DNA of 64,000 bases, taken from NCBI RefSeq assembly GCF_009711345.1, contig NZ_SMMA01000047.1:623-64622 (forward strand). Direction: 5' to 3'. The stretch's first letter is position 1; each line of letters opens with the position of its first letter. The notes beneath the pieces were generated by a model. The model searched no databases and was not told the origin of the DNA. It saw only the letters and a list, made by a program, of their open reading frames with translations. Shown piece after piece: positions 16,286 through 25,007 of this stretch. Both the position numbers and the translations under genes were made by a program. The DNA comes from Pseudovibrio flavus. GTDB lineage: Bacteria; Pseudomonadota; Alphaproteobacteria; Rhizobiales; Stappiaceae.

Positions 16286-16405
16286 CTACCCGATCAGATA
16301 CCGAAGGCATGATGCCAAGATCACAAAGGTAACAAGTGCGCATACCGAGAAAATCGCGTCCTTACCGAAATTGTGTTCTTTTGGGTTTGAGCTACTGTGT
16401 GCCAT
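16286..16405 (-). CDS. Possible 39-residue single-span membrane protein
   Basis: A short frame on the minus strand encodes 39 residues. The hydrophilic start MAHSSSNPKEHNFGKD is followed by about 18 hydrophobic residues (AIFSVCALVTFVILASCL) and a short basic end (RYLIG). That is the usual layout of small bacterial inner-membrane proteins with the N-terminus in the cytoplasm. A T-rich segment follows the stop codon. The ribosome site is poor and no family is recognised, so the call is tentative. It is isolated between a DMT permease and the copper cluster, in otherwise gene-free DNA. Confidence 0.35.
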   Translation of the reverse strand: MAHSSSNPKEHNFGKDAIFSVCALVTFVILASCLRYLIG

Positions 16406-16419
16406 AGATGTGTCCAATC

Positions 16420-16835
16420 TTGTCTTTTTGGATCCAAACACTTGCGTAGCCACTATTTGAGCGACCGCGCATCGTTGAATGACAGGTAGATAGCTGCTGT
16501 TTATTGGCTTCTAATGCTGCGAACCCAGTAACTGGAAAACTAAACTCAAAACATGTTGAGAACCAAAAGAAGTACCGACTTCGCTACTAGTTGATATAAC
16601 TCCCCAACAACCATTACCTCTGCATATTGTCCGGTATGTTTCGTAGAAGCTCAACCGCAGTGAAATTATATGCGCGAATTGACGCAACTTGTTCACATTG
16701 ACAAGAATTTTATTTCTTTATCTTGCAAAGATATATCTTTGGAATTGCAGATATTACTATACCATCGAGCGGAGCAAACTAATATTACGTTCGCACCGCG
16801 CTATAATACAAACCTGTCCAAAATGAACACTAGGG
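16420..16835. other. AT-rich intergenic region with a 16-bp palindrome
   Basis: This 400-bp stretch carries no convincing gene and is visibly richer in A and T than its surroundings. It contains the perfect palindrome CAAAGATATATCTTTG at 16726-16741. It separates the end of the copD-type gene from the small membrane-protein frame. Confidence 0.4.
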
Positions 16836-17714
16836 CTACATTGGTGAGGATAGCGTTGTGGCACTTGCTGTAATCACCAGCATAGAGACAACCACCATCA
16901 CCTCCATCAAGATCGTGTAGCGAAACTGGTCGAGCGCACCCTGATCACCCTGCTTGATCCTCGGTGTAAGGCGCAGTTTATTAAGACCGGCCAGCGCCAG
17001 CAGAAGAATAAACGCAACCAGTTTTGCAACAAACAACTGCCCGTAAGTCGTGCCCATGAACTGCGAAAAGCTCTGCGTGAAGATATAGAGCATCCCCCCG
17101 CCCGCGACTGCTAGAAACAGAACCGCTTTTACCGCAATGCGCCCGAAGCGCTCTGCCAGCAGACCCACTTCCTCAACTGGCAAACGGCTCGCAGACATAT
17201 AAAGGGGTATAAAAGCGCCGATCCAGTAAGACAGAAACAACACATGTAAGCTGATAAGAATTGCAAGCAGCAGACGCGGCTCACCCAGTGTATGCCCGAC
17301 TTGCGAGAAGGAAACGGCGATCAGGAACACACCCAGCAGTGCGAGCAGCTTAGGCAGAGGCCCGCGAATGCCAATGGCAAGCAGCAAGGTTGCGCCCGCC
17401 ATACGCAAGACACTTGCATGACCGATAGGACCATCCATCAAGTAGCCGAGGAACATCGGCACCTGCTCCATATTCAGCGTCCAGCCACCCAGATACGCAA
17501 CCTCCAGCAAGATCTGCGCTGCTACCATCAAAAAGGAAGCCACCACAAAAATCAGCAGGACCCAGCGCAGACGTCCTCGAAAAGTGTCCTCCAACCGGTC
17601 AAAAATGAAAAGAAACAGCGCCGTGCCCGCGCCGGTTAGCAGTACATAGTAAAGCAGCGTTTTCTGCGCCAGCGCCACAAGCGACCAGCCCCAAAGCCCC
17701 TCTAACATAGCCAT
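16836..17714 (-). CDS. copD: CopD-family copper transport/resistance membrane protein
   Basis: This inner-membrane protein of about 292 residues has about eight membrane segments and matches the CopD/PcoD family, which takes part in moving copper across the inner membrane with CopC. Conserved features include HASVLRMAGA near residue 125 and SQVGHTLGEPRLLLAILISL, whose His residues lie in or near the membrane. The ATG at 17714 follows a clear GGAGG ribosome site; an ATG six bases further in is also possible. It is the last gene of the minus-strand copper cluster, after copC. Confidence 0.88.
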   Translation of the reverse strand: MAMLEGLWGWSLVALAQKTLLYYVLLTGAGTALFLFIFDRLEDTFRGRLRWVLLIFVVASFLMVAAQILLEVAYLGGWTLNMEQVPMFLGYLMDGPIGHASVLRMAGATLLLAIGIRGPLPKLLALLGVFLIAVSFSQVGHTLGEPRLLLAILISLHVLFLSYWIGAFIPLYMSASRLPVEEVGLLAERFGRIAVKAVLFLAVAGGGMLYIFTQSFSQFMGTTYGQLFVAKLVAFILLLALAGLNKLRLTPRIKQGDQGALDQFRYTILMEVMVVVSMLVITASATTLSSPM

Positions 17715-17835
17715 TGCTCCCCTCCACGTTGCGCTGGCTGGTGCGTATCCCACTCACGGTCTTATGACCCAATGCAGATACGCCTACCTCAAGCCATTAC
17801 AGCTTGAGAGTTCAAAAATTCGAGCGAAAAACGCC

Positions 17836-18198
17836 CTAACGTTTCACCTCAAAGCGTATCTGACCCGAGGTCGGATGACCATCCTGCGAAAGCCCCCGCC
17901 ATGAAAAGGTATAGCTGCCTGCAGCCAGCGCATCAGGCGTTACGCTCAACATCTCCGTCAGCTGCATATCGAGTTTGAAATCCGTTGGCACTTCACCGCC
18001 TTCCGCTCCCACCAGCGTTACCATGGTCAGGCGCAGTGGCGTGGTCATCATCACTTCGATGCGCTGAGGTGCTTCATCGAGAACAGCGCCGTCTTGCGGC
18101 ACGGCTTTCATCTTCTTGGAATGGGCAAAAGCTGAGCCACTGGCTGCAATTGCAACCGCTGCGCCAACGGCAAAAATCGTATTTCTAAAGGTCCGCAT
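17836..18198 (-). CDS. copC: CopC-family periplasmic copper-binding protein
   Basis: This is a 120-residue secreted protein. A signal peptide ends at SAFA, so the mature protein begins with His (HSKKMKAVPQDG), the N-terminal His that binds Cu(II) in CopC. The second conserved His is in the late motif SQDGHPTSGQIRFEV. The LDEAPQRIEVMMTTPL segment is the usual beta-sandwich signature. It probably carries copper between periplasmic partners and CopD, encoded directly downstream, and follows the multicopper oxidase gene. Confidence 0.9.
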   Translation of the reverse strand: MRTFRNTIFAVGAAVAIAASGSAFAHSKKMKAVPQDGAVLDEAPQRIEVMMTTPLRLTMVTLVGAEGGEVPTDFKLDMQLTEMLSVTPDALAAGSYTFSWRGLSQDGHPTSGQIRFEVKR

Positions 18199-18265
18199 AA
18201 AAATTCCCTAAAACTATGGGGCGGAAGAGTAATATAGCCCCTTCCGCCGCAATCTCATAACCGCA

Positions 18266-19762
18266 TCAGGTCACGCTCATCTGCCCCATCATGCCCGCAT
18301 CCTCATGCTCCAGAATATGGCAGTGGTACATGTAAGGCCGCTCCTTAGGTGCTGCGTGATCAAAACGCACCAGCACCTGAGACTCCTCTTCAACGATGAC
18401 CGTGTCTTTCCAACCGCGCTCTTCCGGCCGCGGAGGCTGACCAACCTGATTTTCAACGAGGAACTTCACTCCGTGGATATGGAAAGGGTGAACCTGCATG
18501 TGAGCGGAGATAATCCATCGCTCCACCGTGCCCACTTTGGCCTCAACGTCAATCCGCTCCATATCAAAGCCTTTGCCGTTGATGCCCATCATGGAACCAC
18601 CCATGGCCCGCGCCATCATCATGCCCATGCCCATATCCAGCGTGAACTCGCGGGTGCGAACCGGCTTTTGTGCCATCTCGGCAGGCTCACCATCCAGCTC
18701 GTCCGGCAAGCGGTCAACGCCGCTCTTCAGCCTCTCATCCGGCTGGAACGGCAAGATGGAATAAGCACCAAGGGCAGACCATTCCTGAATGTTGGTCGGA
18801 ATGGGCCCTTGATAGCCCTTGAGCGACTGGTTCATATCACCCCAGCTCAGAAGGCGCGCAGGACCGCCCTTTGAGAAGTCCACCAGCACTTCAACACGTT
18901 CCCCCGGAGCAAGACGAAGCTGCGTAAGCGCTGTCGGCTTTTGCAGATAGCCACTATCGGTCGCAATCAAATGCATCTCGCGCAGATCATCGAAAAACAG
19001 ACCGTAGGAACGGGCGTTGGAGCCGTTAAGTAAGCGAAGACGGGTAAGCCCTTTAGGAGGCGTACAAACAGCACCAACCTGACCATTGACGACGATGGTG
19101 TTACCGAAGAAACCATGCATCGCCGTCATCATAGAACTATCGAAAACGAGCAAGCCGTTTTCATCAAAGCGCTTGTCCTGAATGACGAGGAAGAGATCAT
19201 CAACGCCGTAGTTGCTTGGCAGACCACGATCATGATCGCGCCCATCATCGATCTGGATAAAGCCTGCAAGGCCGTTGTAGACCTGCTGCGCCGTGCGCCC
19301 ATGAGTATGGGCGTGATACCACGCTGTTGCAGGCAACTGATTGATATCAAGATCAGTGTTCCAGCGTCCGCCAGCTGCAATCGGCTGGTGTGGTCCGCCG
19401 TCTTGCTCACCGGGTACCAACAAACCATGCCAGTGCATAGCAACGCCTTCATCCAAGGTGTTTTTTACATCCGCTCTGCTTGAACCGGGCGCCATGCGCA
19501 CCGTCGGGCCAAGGTAACCTTGGTTGATGCCAAAGGTCGGGCTTGGATTATTCATCACAAACCGCTGTGTGCCCTCTTGAAGGTTGAGGGTGAACTCGCC
19601 GCTTTGTGTAGCGTCCAGCAGCGGCGGCATCTGCAATCGGGCGCGCCCATCAAGGTCTGGCGCTGCGGCGCGGGCCATGCCCACAAGCGGCACCTTGCCC
19701 GCAAGCACAGCTCCGGTAGCAAGAGCTGCTGATCCAAATAGAAAATCGCGTCGCTTCATCAT
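18266..19762 (-). CDS. Multicopper oxidase (CueO/CopA-like), Tat-exported
   Basis: This 498-residue periplasmic oxidase begins with a Tat signal (MMKRRDFLFGSAALATGA). All four copper-binding motifs are present: HWHG near 110, HAHTHG near 150, HPFHIHG near 430 and HCHILEHEDAGMM near 483, the last with the type 1 Cys and axial Met. A Met-rich stretch (GMGMMMARAMGGSMMG) near residue 380 resembles the Met-rich insert of CueO that binds Cu(I). It should oxidise Cu(I) to the less toxic Cu(II). The gene overlaps the upstream cytochrome c gene by 4 bp (ATGA). Confidence 0.93.
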   Translation of the reverse strand: MMKRRDFLFGSAALATGAVLAGKVPLVGMARAAAPDLDGRARLQMPPLLDATQSGEFTLNLQEGTQRFVMNNPSPTFGINQGYLGPTVRMAPGSSRADVKNTLDEGVAMHWHGLLVPGEQDGGPHQPIAAGGRWNTDLDINQLPATAWYHAHTHGRTAQQVYNGLAGFIQIDDGRDHDRGLPSNYGVDDLFLVIQDKRFDENGLLVFDSSMMTAMHGFFGNTIVVNGQVGAVCTPPKGLTRLRLLNGSNARSYGLFFDDLREMHLIATDSGYLQKPTALTQLRLAPGERVEVLVDFSKGGPARLLSWGDMNQSLKGYQGPIPTNIQEWSALGAYSILPFQPDERLKSGVDRLPDELDGEPAEMAQKPVRTREFTLDMGMGMMMARAMGGSMMGINGKGFDMERIDVEAKVGTVERWIISAHMQVHPFHIHGVKFLVENQVGQPPRPEERGWKDTVIVEEESQVLVRFDHAAPKERPYMYHCHILEHEDAGMMGQMSVT

Positions 19763-20247
19763 TGTTGTCCTTTAGCAATCTGGCGATTAAGCGCATCGTG
19801 ATTGCTGCGAAGAGCCTCGGGCCAAGTTGATTTGATGTAGGAAAGAACCGCGAGGATCTCCTCATCACTCAAAACGCCCTCATAGGCGGGCATGGTGGAG
19901 GGAACATCTTCCAGCCCCTCAACCCCACCCAGACCGAACTTGACCAGTTTGAACAGCAGCCAGTCATCGTGGTGCCATGTGTGGCCGCTCTCGTCATGGG
20001 GCGGCGCGGGCATGGTTCCATCGCTGTTGCGCTCCTGCCAGTTTGGCTCCCCTTCAAGGTTCACCCCGTGACAGGTGGCGCACTGGTCTGCATAGATGGA
20101 AGCCCCTTTGGCGACTGTAGCTGTGTCGGCAGGCTTCAATATTCCGGCACGGCTATCGCCTTCCATAAGCAGAAAGGCGGCCGCCGCCATTGTTAGCGAG
20201 CCTGCAACAACCAGTGCAGACACTCCGGCCAGTCCGATGAGTTTCAT
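19759..20247 (-). CDS. Class I c-type cytochrome, periplasmic
   Basis: This 162-residue protein has an N-terminal hydrophobic export signal (about residues 1-25), one haem-binding CATCH motif near residue 57 and a likely axial Met in VPSTMPAYEGVLSDEEILAV near residue 117, the usual pattern of mono-haem cytochromes. The coupled start of the multicopper oxidase gene (4-bp overlap) suggests it passes electrons to or from that oxidase. That functional pairing is inference from gene order. The HDESGHTWHHDDW segment in the middle is unusually His-rich and could bind copper. Confidence 0.9.
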   Translation of the reverse strand: MKLIGLAGVSALVVAGSLTMAAAAFLLMEGDSRAGILKPADTATVAKGASIYADQCATCHGVNLEGEPNWQERNSDGTMPAPPHDESGHTWHHDDWLLFKLVKFGLGGVEGLEDVPSTMPAYEGVLSDEEILAVLSYIKSTWPEALRSNHDALNRQIAKGQQ

Positions 20248-20285
20248 CTCATATCTCTTTCTTCGCAGTAACCTGCTAGAAGGAT

Positions 20286-20312
20286 GGCAGCGGCACTATG
20301 AACACCGCTGCC
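20286..20312 (-). other. Intercistronic hairpin between DUF411 and cytochrome c genes
   Basis: GGCAGCGG (20286-20293) pairs perfectly with CCGCTGCC (20305-20312). There is no T tract, so partial attenuation or RNA stabilisation is more likely than termination. Confidence 0.4.
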
Positions 20313-20320
20313 GCTCCTAT

Positions 20321-20779
20321 TTACTGGCCAACAGTGTAGTAAGGCACCGGCTTTTCACCTGCACCGCCAATAGCAAAGACGGTGTAGTTGGTGTTTGCAT
20401 CCGGCTCGCCCATGCCAAGAGAACCCATTGGCATACCCGGCGTTGCAAGGCCGTGGATTTCTGGCTGTTCTTTTTCAAGCTTGGCAATAGCTTCAAGCGG
20501 CACATGGCCTTCAAGCACATATTTGCCGTAGACAGCCGTGTGACAGCTCATCATGTCGTCGCTGATGCCCGCCTGCTTCTTGATCGGGCTCAGGTCTTCC
20601 ATATCAACGTTCTTGATGGTGTAACCGGCATCTTCCAAAGCATCAGCCCAAACCTTACAGCAGCCGCAATACGGGCTCTTGTAAACAGTCATGGTTTTGC
20701 TTTCGTCCGCATGGGCGTGAAACGCGCCGCCAATTGCCAGTGTTGCAGTGAACAGAAGTGCAGAAACAGTCTTTTTCAT
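20321..20779 (-). CDS. DUF411 metal-binding protein, exported
   Basis: This 152-residue protein has a signal peptide (MKKTVSALLFTATLAIGGAF, then HAHA). The mature start TMTVYKSPYCGCCKVWADAL contains the CGCC motif that defines DUF411, and MSCHTAVYGKYVLEGHVPLE supplies another Cys and His. DUF411 proteins recur in copper resistance clusters and are thought to bind periplasmic copper. I chose the ATG at 20779 because the export signal begins there. It overlaps the preceding small membrane-protein gene by 4 bp. Confidence 0.88.
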   Translation of the reverse strand: MKKTVSALLFTATLAIGGAFHAHADESKTMTVYKSPYCGCCKVWADALEDAGYTIKNVDMEDLSPIKKQAGISDDMMSCHTAVYGKYVLEGHVPLEAIAKLEKEQPEIHGLATPGMPMGSLGMGEPDANTNYTVFAIGGAGEKPVPYYTVGQ

Positions 20780-21084
20780 TTGTTTGTTACCTTGTTTTTG
20801 TCTGTGTTTGTTGAATGGCAGGACGTGCCGAAAACCTTCATGAGAACGAAGTGGGAAACGATGCAAAGCAGGAATGGCGCTGCAGCAACCAGCGTTGTTG
20901 CCAAGCTCTGCTCGGCAGGAGCAGTGGCCAGAAAATAGACCAGCGCACCGCCCATAAGCAGGCAGCATGCGAGCATCATCAGGTTCATTGATGAACCTGC
21001 ACGCTTTACAAGGGACGCGGCAGAGCCTTGCGCGATTGTAGGCACACTGGCCTTGCGGGCCGAAGAGGTATGGGAGCTATCCAT
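20776..21084 (-). CDS. Small two-span membrane protein of the copper cluster
   Basis: This 102-residue protein has a hydrophilic N-terminus of about 30 residues, two hydrophobic segments (NLMMLACCLLMGGALVYFLA and TTLVAAAPFLLCIVSHFVLM) and a short tail with a Cys-His pair (FGTSCHSTN). Cys residues also lie within both spans. It is reminiscent of DUF2933-like small proteins that accompany copper genes, but I cannot assign it firmly. Its ATGA overlap with the DUF411 gene supports co-translation and a shared role in copper handling. Confidence 0.7.
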   Translation of the reverse strand: MDSSHTSSARKASVPTIAQGSAASLVKRAGSSMNLMMLACCLLMGGALVYFLATAPAEQSLATTLVAAAPFLLCIVSHFVLMKVFGTSCHSTNTDKNKVTNK

Positions 21085-21112
21085 TAACAGTCCCTCGTGA
21101 GTGGTCCTTAAA

Positions 21113-21130
21113 CCTGCAGTGTTGTGCAGG
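21113..21130. promoter_or_regulatory. Inverted repeat upstream of the copper operon
   Basis: A perfect CCTGCA-N6-TGCAGG dyad lies 28 bp upstream of the start of the small membrane-protein gene. It could be an operator or the base of an RNA hairpin. It does not match the spacing of the MerR-type site ahead of the copper ATPase gene. Confidence 0.35.
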
Positions 21131-21304
21131 ATAAGAAACCCTCAAAAATTTGCATGGAACAAGCCTGAGACGCAGGACGCACTAAGCGCGTTACTTGACT
21201 TACTCAGACTACGAGAACTGCAGGAAACGGCGGTAAATTAGCGGGCACACTAAGCCCGTGAAGGCACAGCTATGCCGATAGCCGCCGCAAGCAGCTTGCA
21301 AATT

Positions 21305-21646
21305 TTAGGCGATGGGAGGGCGCAGCTGGACAACAGCTGTCGTGCCAACAGATTCTGTATGCGGGGGAATTGCAAAGCCTAGCGATGAGGATGGACCATG
21401 CCAAACCATCGAAGGAACCAGATATCCGCAAAAGGCGATACAGCTGGATGATGCGCTGTTGGAAGAGGCTTCTTTCGAGCAGCAATCCATAGGGCTCGGA
21501 TCGTTCATCGCCTCGTGATGATCAGTATCTTCCACTTTGGCCATAGTATATGGCTCACCGTCCATTCCCATGGAGGGAACGGAGGCTCCAAAACTATGGG
21601 TCACTGAAAAGAAAATCAGCAACAAAAGGTAGAATACTCTCACCAT
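21305..21646 (-). CDS. Exported small Cys/Met/His-rich protein, unassigned
   Basis: This 113-residue frame has a clear N-terminal signal (MVRVFYLLLLIFFSVTHSFG, then ASVPSMGMDG). The mature region has candidate copper ligands: MGMDG, DHHEAMNDPSPMDCC, then SSSCIAFCG. The last 40 residues look unstructured. No family is recognised; the spacing of the Cys residues is loosely like DUF2946 proteins, which often accompany periplasmic copper proteins. Its position between cueR and the rest of the copper genes supports a metal-related role. A short hydrophobic stretch near residue 70 may be a membrane span. Confidence 0.55.
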   Translation of the reverse strand: MVRVFYLLLLIFFSVTHSFGASVPSMGMDGEPYTMAKVEDTDHHEAMNDPSPMDCCSKEASSNSASSSCIAFCGYLVPSMVWHGPSSSLGFAIPPHTESVGTTAVVQLRPPIA

Positions 21647-21741
21647 AAGAAGAGACTAAACTCCTGATACCCTTCTAAGTTTTAGCGTGATTACGCCCGA
21701 ATTCCATTTAACTTAACGCGTTATTTGCAAAAAATGTCAAG

Positions 21742-22128
21742 TTAACTTTTCTTAAGACCTTCAAGAATTGCACAGTCAGAACCCTCATCGGCCCGACATT
21801 CTCTTGCCAAGGTGCTTAAGGTATTACGTAGCGCTTTCAGCTCTTTCATCTTCCGGTCTATCTCTTTGATGCGCTTGTCAGCCAGTGCCTTCACATCGGC
21901 ACTGGCGCGATCACTATCATCAAAAAGAACGAGAAGGTTACGGCACTGGTCTATCGTAAAACCGAGATGACGCGCCTGACGCAAGAAGGTCAGGCGCTCG
22001 ATTTCGGAATCGGCATAGTCACGATATCCGTTCTCCGCTCGAGCTGGACGAACCAGCTCGATATCCTCGTAATAGCGGATGGTTTTGGCTGGAAGCCCCG
22101 AGCGTTTGGATGCTTCACTAATATTCAT
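21742..22128 (-). CDS. cueR: CueR-type MerR-family copper regulator
   Basis: This 128-residue activator has the MerR winged helix at the start (MNISEASKRSGLPAKTIRYY, then YRDYADSEIERLTFLRQARH), a long dimerisation helix, and a C-terminal metal loop CRADEGSDC whose two Cys match the Cu(I)-binding pair of CueR. The gene lies 9 bp behind the copper ATPase gene in the same direction, so it is probably co-transcribed and self-regulated. The operator ahead of the ATPase gene has the 19-bp spacer these regulators require. Confidence 0.92.
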   Translation of the reverse strand: MNISEASKRSGLPAKTIRYYEDIELVRPARAENGYRDYADSEIERLTFLRQARHLGFTIDQCRNLLVLFDDSDRASADVKALADKRIKEIDRKMKELKALRNTLSTLARECRADEGSDCAILEGLKKS

Positions 22129-22137
22129 TGGGCCTTC

Positions 22138-24534
22138 CTAAAGTTTCACGCGGCGCAATCTGAGCGCGTTGCTTATAACAGAGACAGAGGACAGGCTCAT
22201 TGCCGCCGCAGCCAGCATTGGCGAAAGAAGAATACCGAAGAACGGGAACAGAATACCTGCAGCAATCGGCACACCTAGGGAGTTGTAGACAAAGGCAAGG
22301 AAAAGGTTCTCGCGGATATTCTTCATGGTCGCACGGGAAAGCTCAATGGCATGCAAGATGCCGGAAAGATCCCCTCGCAATAACGTAATGCCTGCGCTTT
22401 CCATTGCAACGTCTGTACCGGTGCCCATGGCAATGCCGATATCGGAAGCTGCAAGAGCTGGCGCATCGTTGATGCCATCACCAGCCATAGCCACCACACA
22501 GCCATCAGCCCGCAGTTGCTCCACCAGCGCTTTCTTGTCTTTAGGCAGAACGCCGGAATGAACTTTGCTAATGCCAAGCTGTTTACCAACTGCGCGCGCG
22601 GTATCCTCGTTATCGCCACTTGCCATAACAACGGTAATGCCGCGGTTCTGAAGGTCTTTAACGGCTTTGGCCGCTTCTTCCTTGATGGCATCGGCAACAG
22701 CAATAACGCCAGCCAGCTTACCGTTTTTGGCAAGGAACATCGCGGTTTTGCCGCTCTTGTTGAGCGCCTGAACCGTCTGCTCGGCATCAGTAAAGTTTGC
22801 TCCAGAAGCAACCATCATTGCTTTGTTGCCAATGGCGATTTTTGCGCCGCCAATTGTGCCTTCAACGCCATGGCCGGGAATAGTCGCAAACTGCTCAGGC
22901 TGGGCCAGCTTCAAGTGGCGCTCTTCTGCTGCCTGAACGATGGCCTCACCCAATGGATGCTCGGAGGCGCGCTCCAAAGACGCTGCAAGCGCGAGAGCTT
23001 CATCGTCACCAAGACCACCGAACGTCACGATATCAGTCACCGAAGGCTTGCCCATAGTGAGCGTACCGGTTTTGTCGATAACGACGGTGTCCACTTTGGA
23101 AAGGCGCTCAAGAGCAGCGGCATCCTTCACCAAAACACCCATCTGCGCCGCGCGTCCAGTGGCCGTGGTGATGGACATAGGCGTAGCCAGACCAAGCGCA
23201 CAAGGACAAGCAATGATAAGAACCGAAACGGCAGAGATAACAGCATAAGCGAGCGCAGGCTGCGGACCAAAGAAGTACCAAGCGATGAACGCGATTACAG
23301 CCACAGCAACAACGGTTGGCACAAAGTAGCCTGCCACCTTGTCCACCAGTCCCTGAATTGGGGCTTTGGAGCGCTGCGCCGAAGTTACCATCGCAACGAT
23401 CTTGGAAAGGGTTGTATCTTCGCCAACAGAAGCTGCTTCAACCACCAACGTTCCGTTCTTGTTGAGCGTACCGCCAATGACTTTGTCGCCCACCAGCTTT
23501 TCGGCAGGGATAGGCTCACCCGTCAGCATGCTCTCATCAACGAAGGAGTGCCCCTCAACGATGGTCGCATCGGTTGGAACCCGCTCACCGGGACGGACAC
23601 GAAGCTTGTCGCCTTCCATGATGTTTTCCAGCGGCGCGTCATACTCGCTGCCATCATCCAGTACACGGCGGGCAGTTTTTGGAGAGAGGTCGAGCAACGC
23701 ACGCACGGCATCGCCTGTGCGTTCACGGGCTTTGATTTCCAGAAGCTGGCCGACGAAAATCAGCGCGATAATCACCACCGCCGCCTCAAAGTAAACGCCG
23801 GGGTGTCCGCTTTCCATAAGCAAGGCATCTGGGAACAGGTTCGGTAGGAATGTCGCCACAACGCTGTAAATGTAAGCGGTACTAACGCCGAGCATAATCA
23901 GCGTCCACATGTTCAAATGCCATGTGACGACAGACTGCCAGCCGCGCTGGAAGAACGGGAGAGCCGCCCAAAGAACTACGGGCGTTGCCAGAGCAAACTC
24001 AATGTAAAGCGCAGTCTTCTCACCAAACCAATCCCTTATCGGAATACCGATCATCGGACCCATAGTGAGAACGAGGAGTGGAATAGCGGCAACAACGGAA
24101 ACGATAAAGCGTCGGGTAAAGTCGATCAGCTCATGGTTCGGCTCATCAGAAACGCCGCCCATTGGCTCCAAAGCCATACCGCAAATCGGGCAGGTTCCCG
24201 GTCCTTCCTGAACGATCTCAGGGTCCATAGGACAGGTAAACAAGGTTCCCGCTTTGGCCTTGCCCGCTACCTTCTTGTTATTGCCGGAAAGATAGAAGTA
24301 AGGATCTTTTTCAAACTTGTCGTGACAGCCAGAACTGCAGAAGTGATAGTCCTCACCCTTGTAGTTAAGCTGTGGCTTACCGGCGTTGGCTTTTACCGTC
24401 ATTCCGCAAACGGGATCGATAAAACTGCCTTCTCCGGCTTCTACGTGGTCATCGTGGCTATGGGCATGCCCATGCCCGCCACAACATGAAGAGCCTGGTT
24501 TCTCTTCGTTTTTCGCATCATCACGATCCATCAT
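22138..24534 (-). CDS. copA: P1B-type copper-exporting ATPase
   Basis: This 798-residue copper pump has a His-rich head ([14 protein letters not shown]), a YHS domain ([11 protein letters not shown], then CSSGCHDKF) and a heavy-metal-binding segment ([20 protein letters not shown]). They replace the usual CxxC ferredoxin-like domains. After these come eight predicted membrane segments, the actuator TGEP loop, the intramembrane CPC ([12 protein letters not shown]), the phosphorylated Asp in DKTGTLT, the SEHPLG nucleotide-site motif and [10 protein letters not shown]. It exports Cu(I) to the periplasm, where the multicopper oxidase and CopC handle it. A MerR-type promoter lies upstream. Confidence 0.95.
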   Translation of the reverse strand: MMDRDDAKNEEKPGSSCCGGHGHAHSHDDHVEAGEGSFIDPVCGMTVKANAGKPQLNYKGEDYHFCSSGCHDKFEKDPYFYLSGNNKKVAGKAKAGTLFTCPMDPEIVQEGPGTCPICGMALEPMGGVSDEPNHELIDFTRRFIVSVVAAIPLLVLTMGPMIGIPIRDWFGEKTALYIEFALATPVVLWAALPFFQRGWQSVVTWHLNMWTLIMLGVSTAYIYSVVATFLPNLFPDALLMESGHPGVYFEAAVVIIALIFVGQLLEIKARERTGDAVRALLDLSPKTARRVLDDGSEYDAPLENIMEGDKLRVRPGERVPTDATIVEGHSFVDESMLTGEPIPAEKLVGDKVIGGTLNKNGTLVVEAASVGEDTTLSKIVAMVTSAQRSKAPIQGLVDKVAGYFVPTVVAVAVIAFIAWYFFGPQPALAYAVISAVSVLIIACPCALGLATPMSITTATGRAAQMGVLVKDAAALERLSKVDTVVIDKTGTLTMGKPSVTDIVTFGGLGDDEALALAASLERASEHPLGEAIVQAAEERHLKLAQPEQFATIPGHGVEGTIGGAKIAIGNKAMMVASGANFTDAEQTVQALNKSGKTAMFLAKNGKLAGVIAVADAIKEEAAKAVKDLQNRGITVVMASGDNEDTARAVGKQLGISKVHSGVLPKDKKALVEQLRADGCVVAMAGDGINDAPALAASDIGIAMGTGTDVAMESAGITLLRGDLSGILHAIELSRATMKNIRENLFLAFVYNSLGVPIAAGILFPFFGILLSPMLAAAAMSLSSVSVISNALRLRRVKL

Positions 24535-24562
24535 GACAACCTCCTGTTAGACGTTGCCCCAA

Positions 24563-24593
24563 GTCATAGTGGTTCCAGTAGCTGGAAAGTCAA
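24563..24593 (-). promoter_or_regulatory. MerR/CueR-type promoter of the copper ATPase operon
   Basis: On the minus strand the -35 box TTGACT (24588-24593) and the -10 box TATGAC (24563-24568) are separated by exactly 19 bp. The dyad CTGGAA/TTCCAG (24573-24587) is nested in the spacer. The overlong spacer containing a dyad is the hallmark of promoters that MerR-family activators untwist, and CueR is encoded in the same operon. Confidence 0.82.
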
Positions 24594-24599
24594 GCGCCC

Positions 24600-24948
24600 C
24601 TGCCCTGCTCTGTTTGCAAGTGGTGAAAGGCCCCTTAACAAAACAACACATCTTTCTCAGAACCGTACTACGTCAACAACCCGAACCCATTTTCTCCAAA
24701 CATAAGCCCCTCAACTCCCTCTTTATCCAAATCTGAGGTCCAAAAAGAGACTGCAAAACGACTTCTAAGTGAAAAATTCCTAAGGTAAGATGCTAATTGT
24801 ACGTTATGAGTATCTTTATAAGCATACTTATTCGATCTATTTATACCTTTATAGGGCTATTCCGTATTTCCTGCCTTCTGATTCCGTGGCTTCATTGTGG
24901 CATAAGGTGACTTATTCACGGCGCCGGAAGCGAGTCATCTCTTAATGC
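24600..24948. other. Gene-free interval upstream of the copper and acid-sugar clusters
   Basis: About 350 bp between the divergent copA-type and enolase-superfamily genes contain no convincing coding frame. The middle (about 24770-24860) is AT-rich. It probably holds the promoter of the rightward operon. Confidence 0.4.
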
Positions 24949-24962
24949 ACAACAGGTGTTGT
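24949..24962. promoter_or_regulatory. Candidate operator ahead of the acid-sugar operon
   Basis: A perfect inverted repeat ACAACA-GG-TGTTGT lies 45 bp before the dehydratase start. A short near-perfect dyad here fits a GntR/FadR-type operator, and the operon ends in a GntR regulator gene. Confidence 0.4.
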
Positions 24963-25007
24963 AACCGCATCACCTTCCCGTATTGATTGCATTCATGAGA
25001 TCTGGAA

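Noticed and set aside
16511-16696. 61-codon frame in the AT-rich gap
   Set aside because: The composition is irregular, there is no ribosome site, and the peptide has no membrane or domain features.
22516-23847. 443-codon open frame on the plus strand
   Set aside because: It is antisense to the copper ATPase, whose catalytic motifs are all on the other strand.
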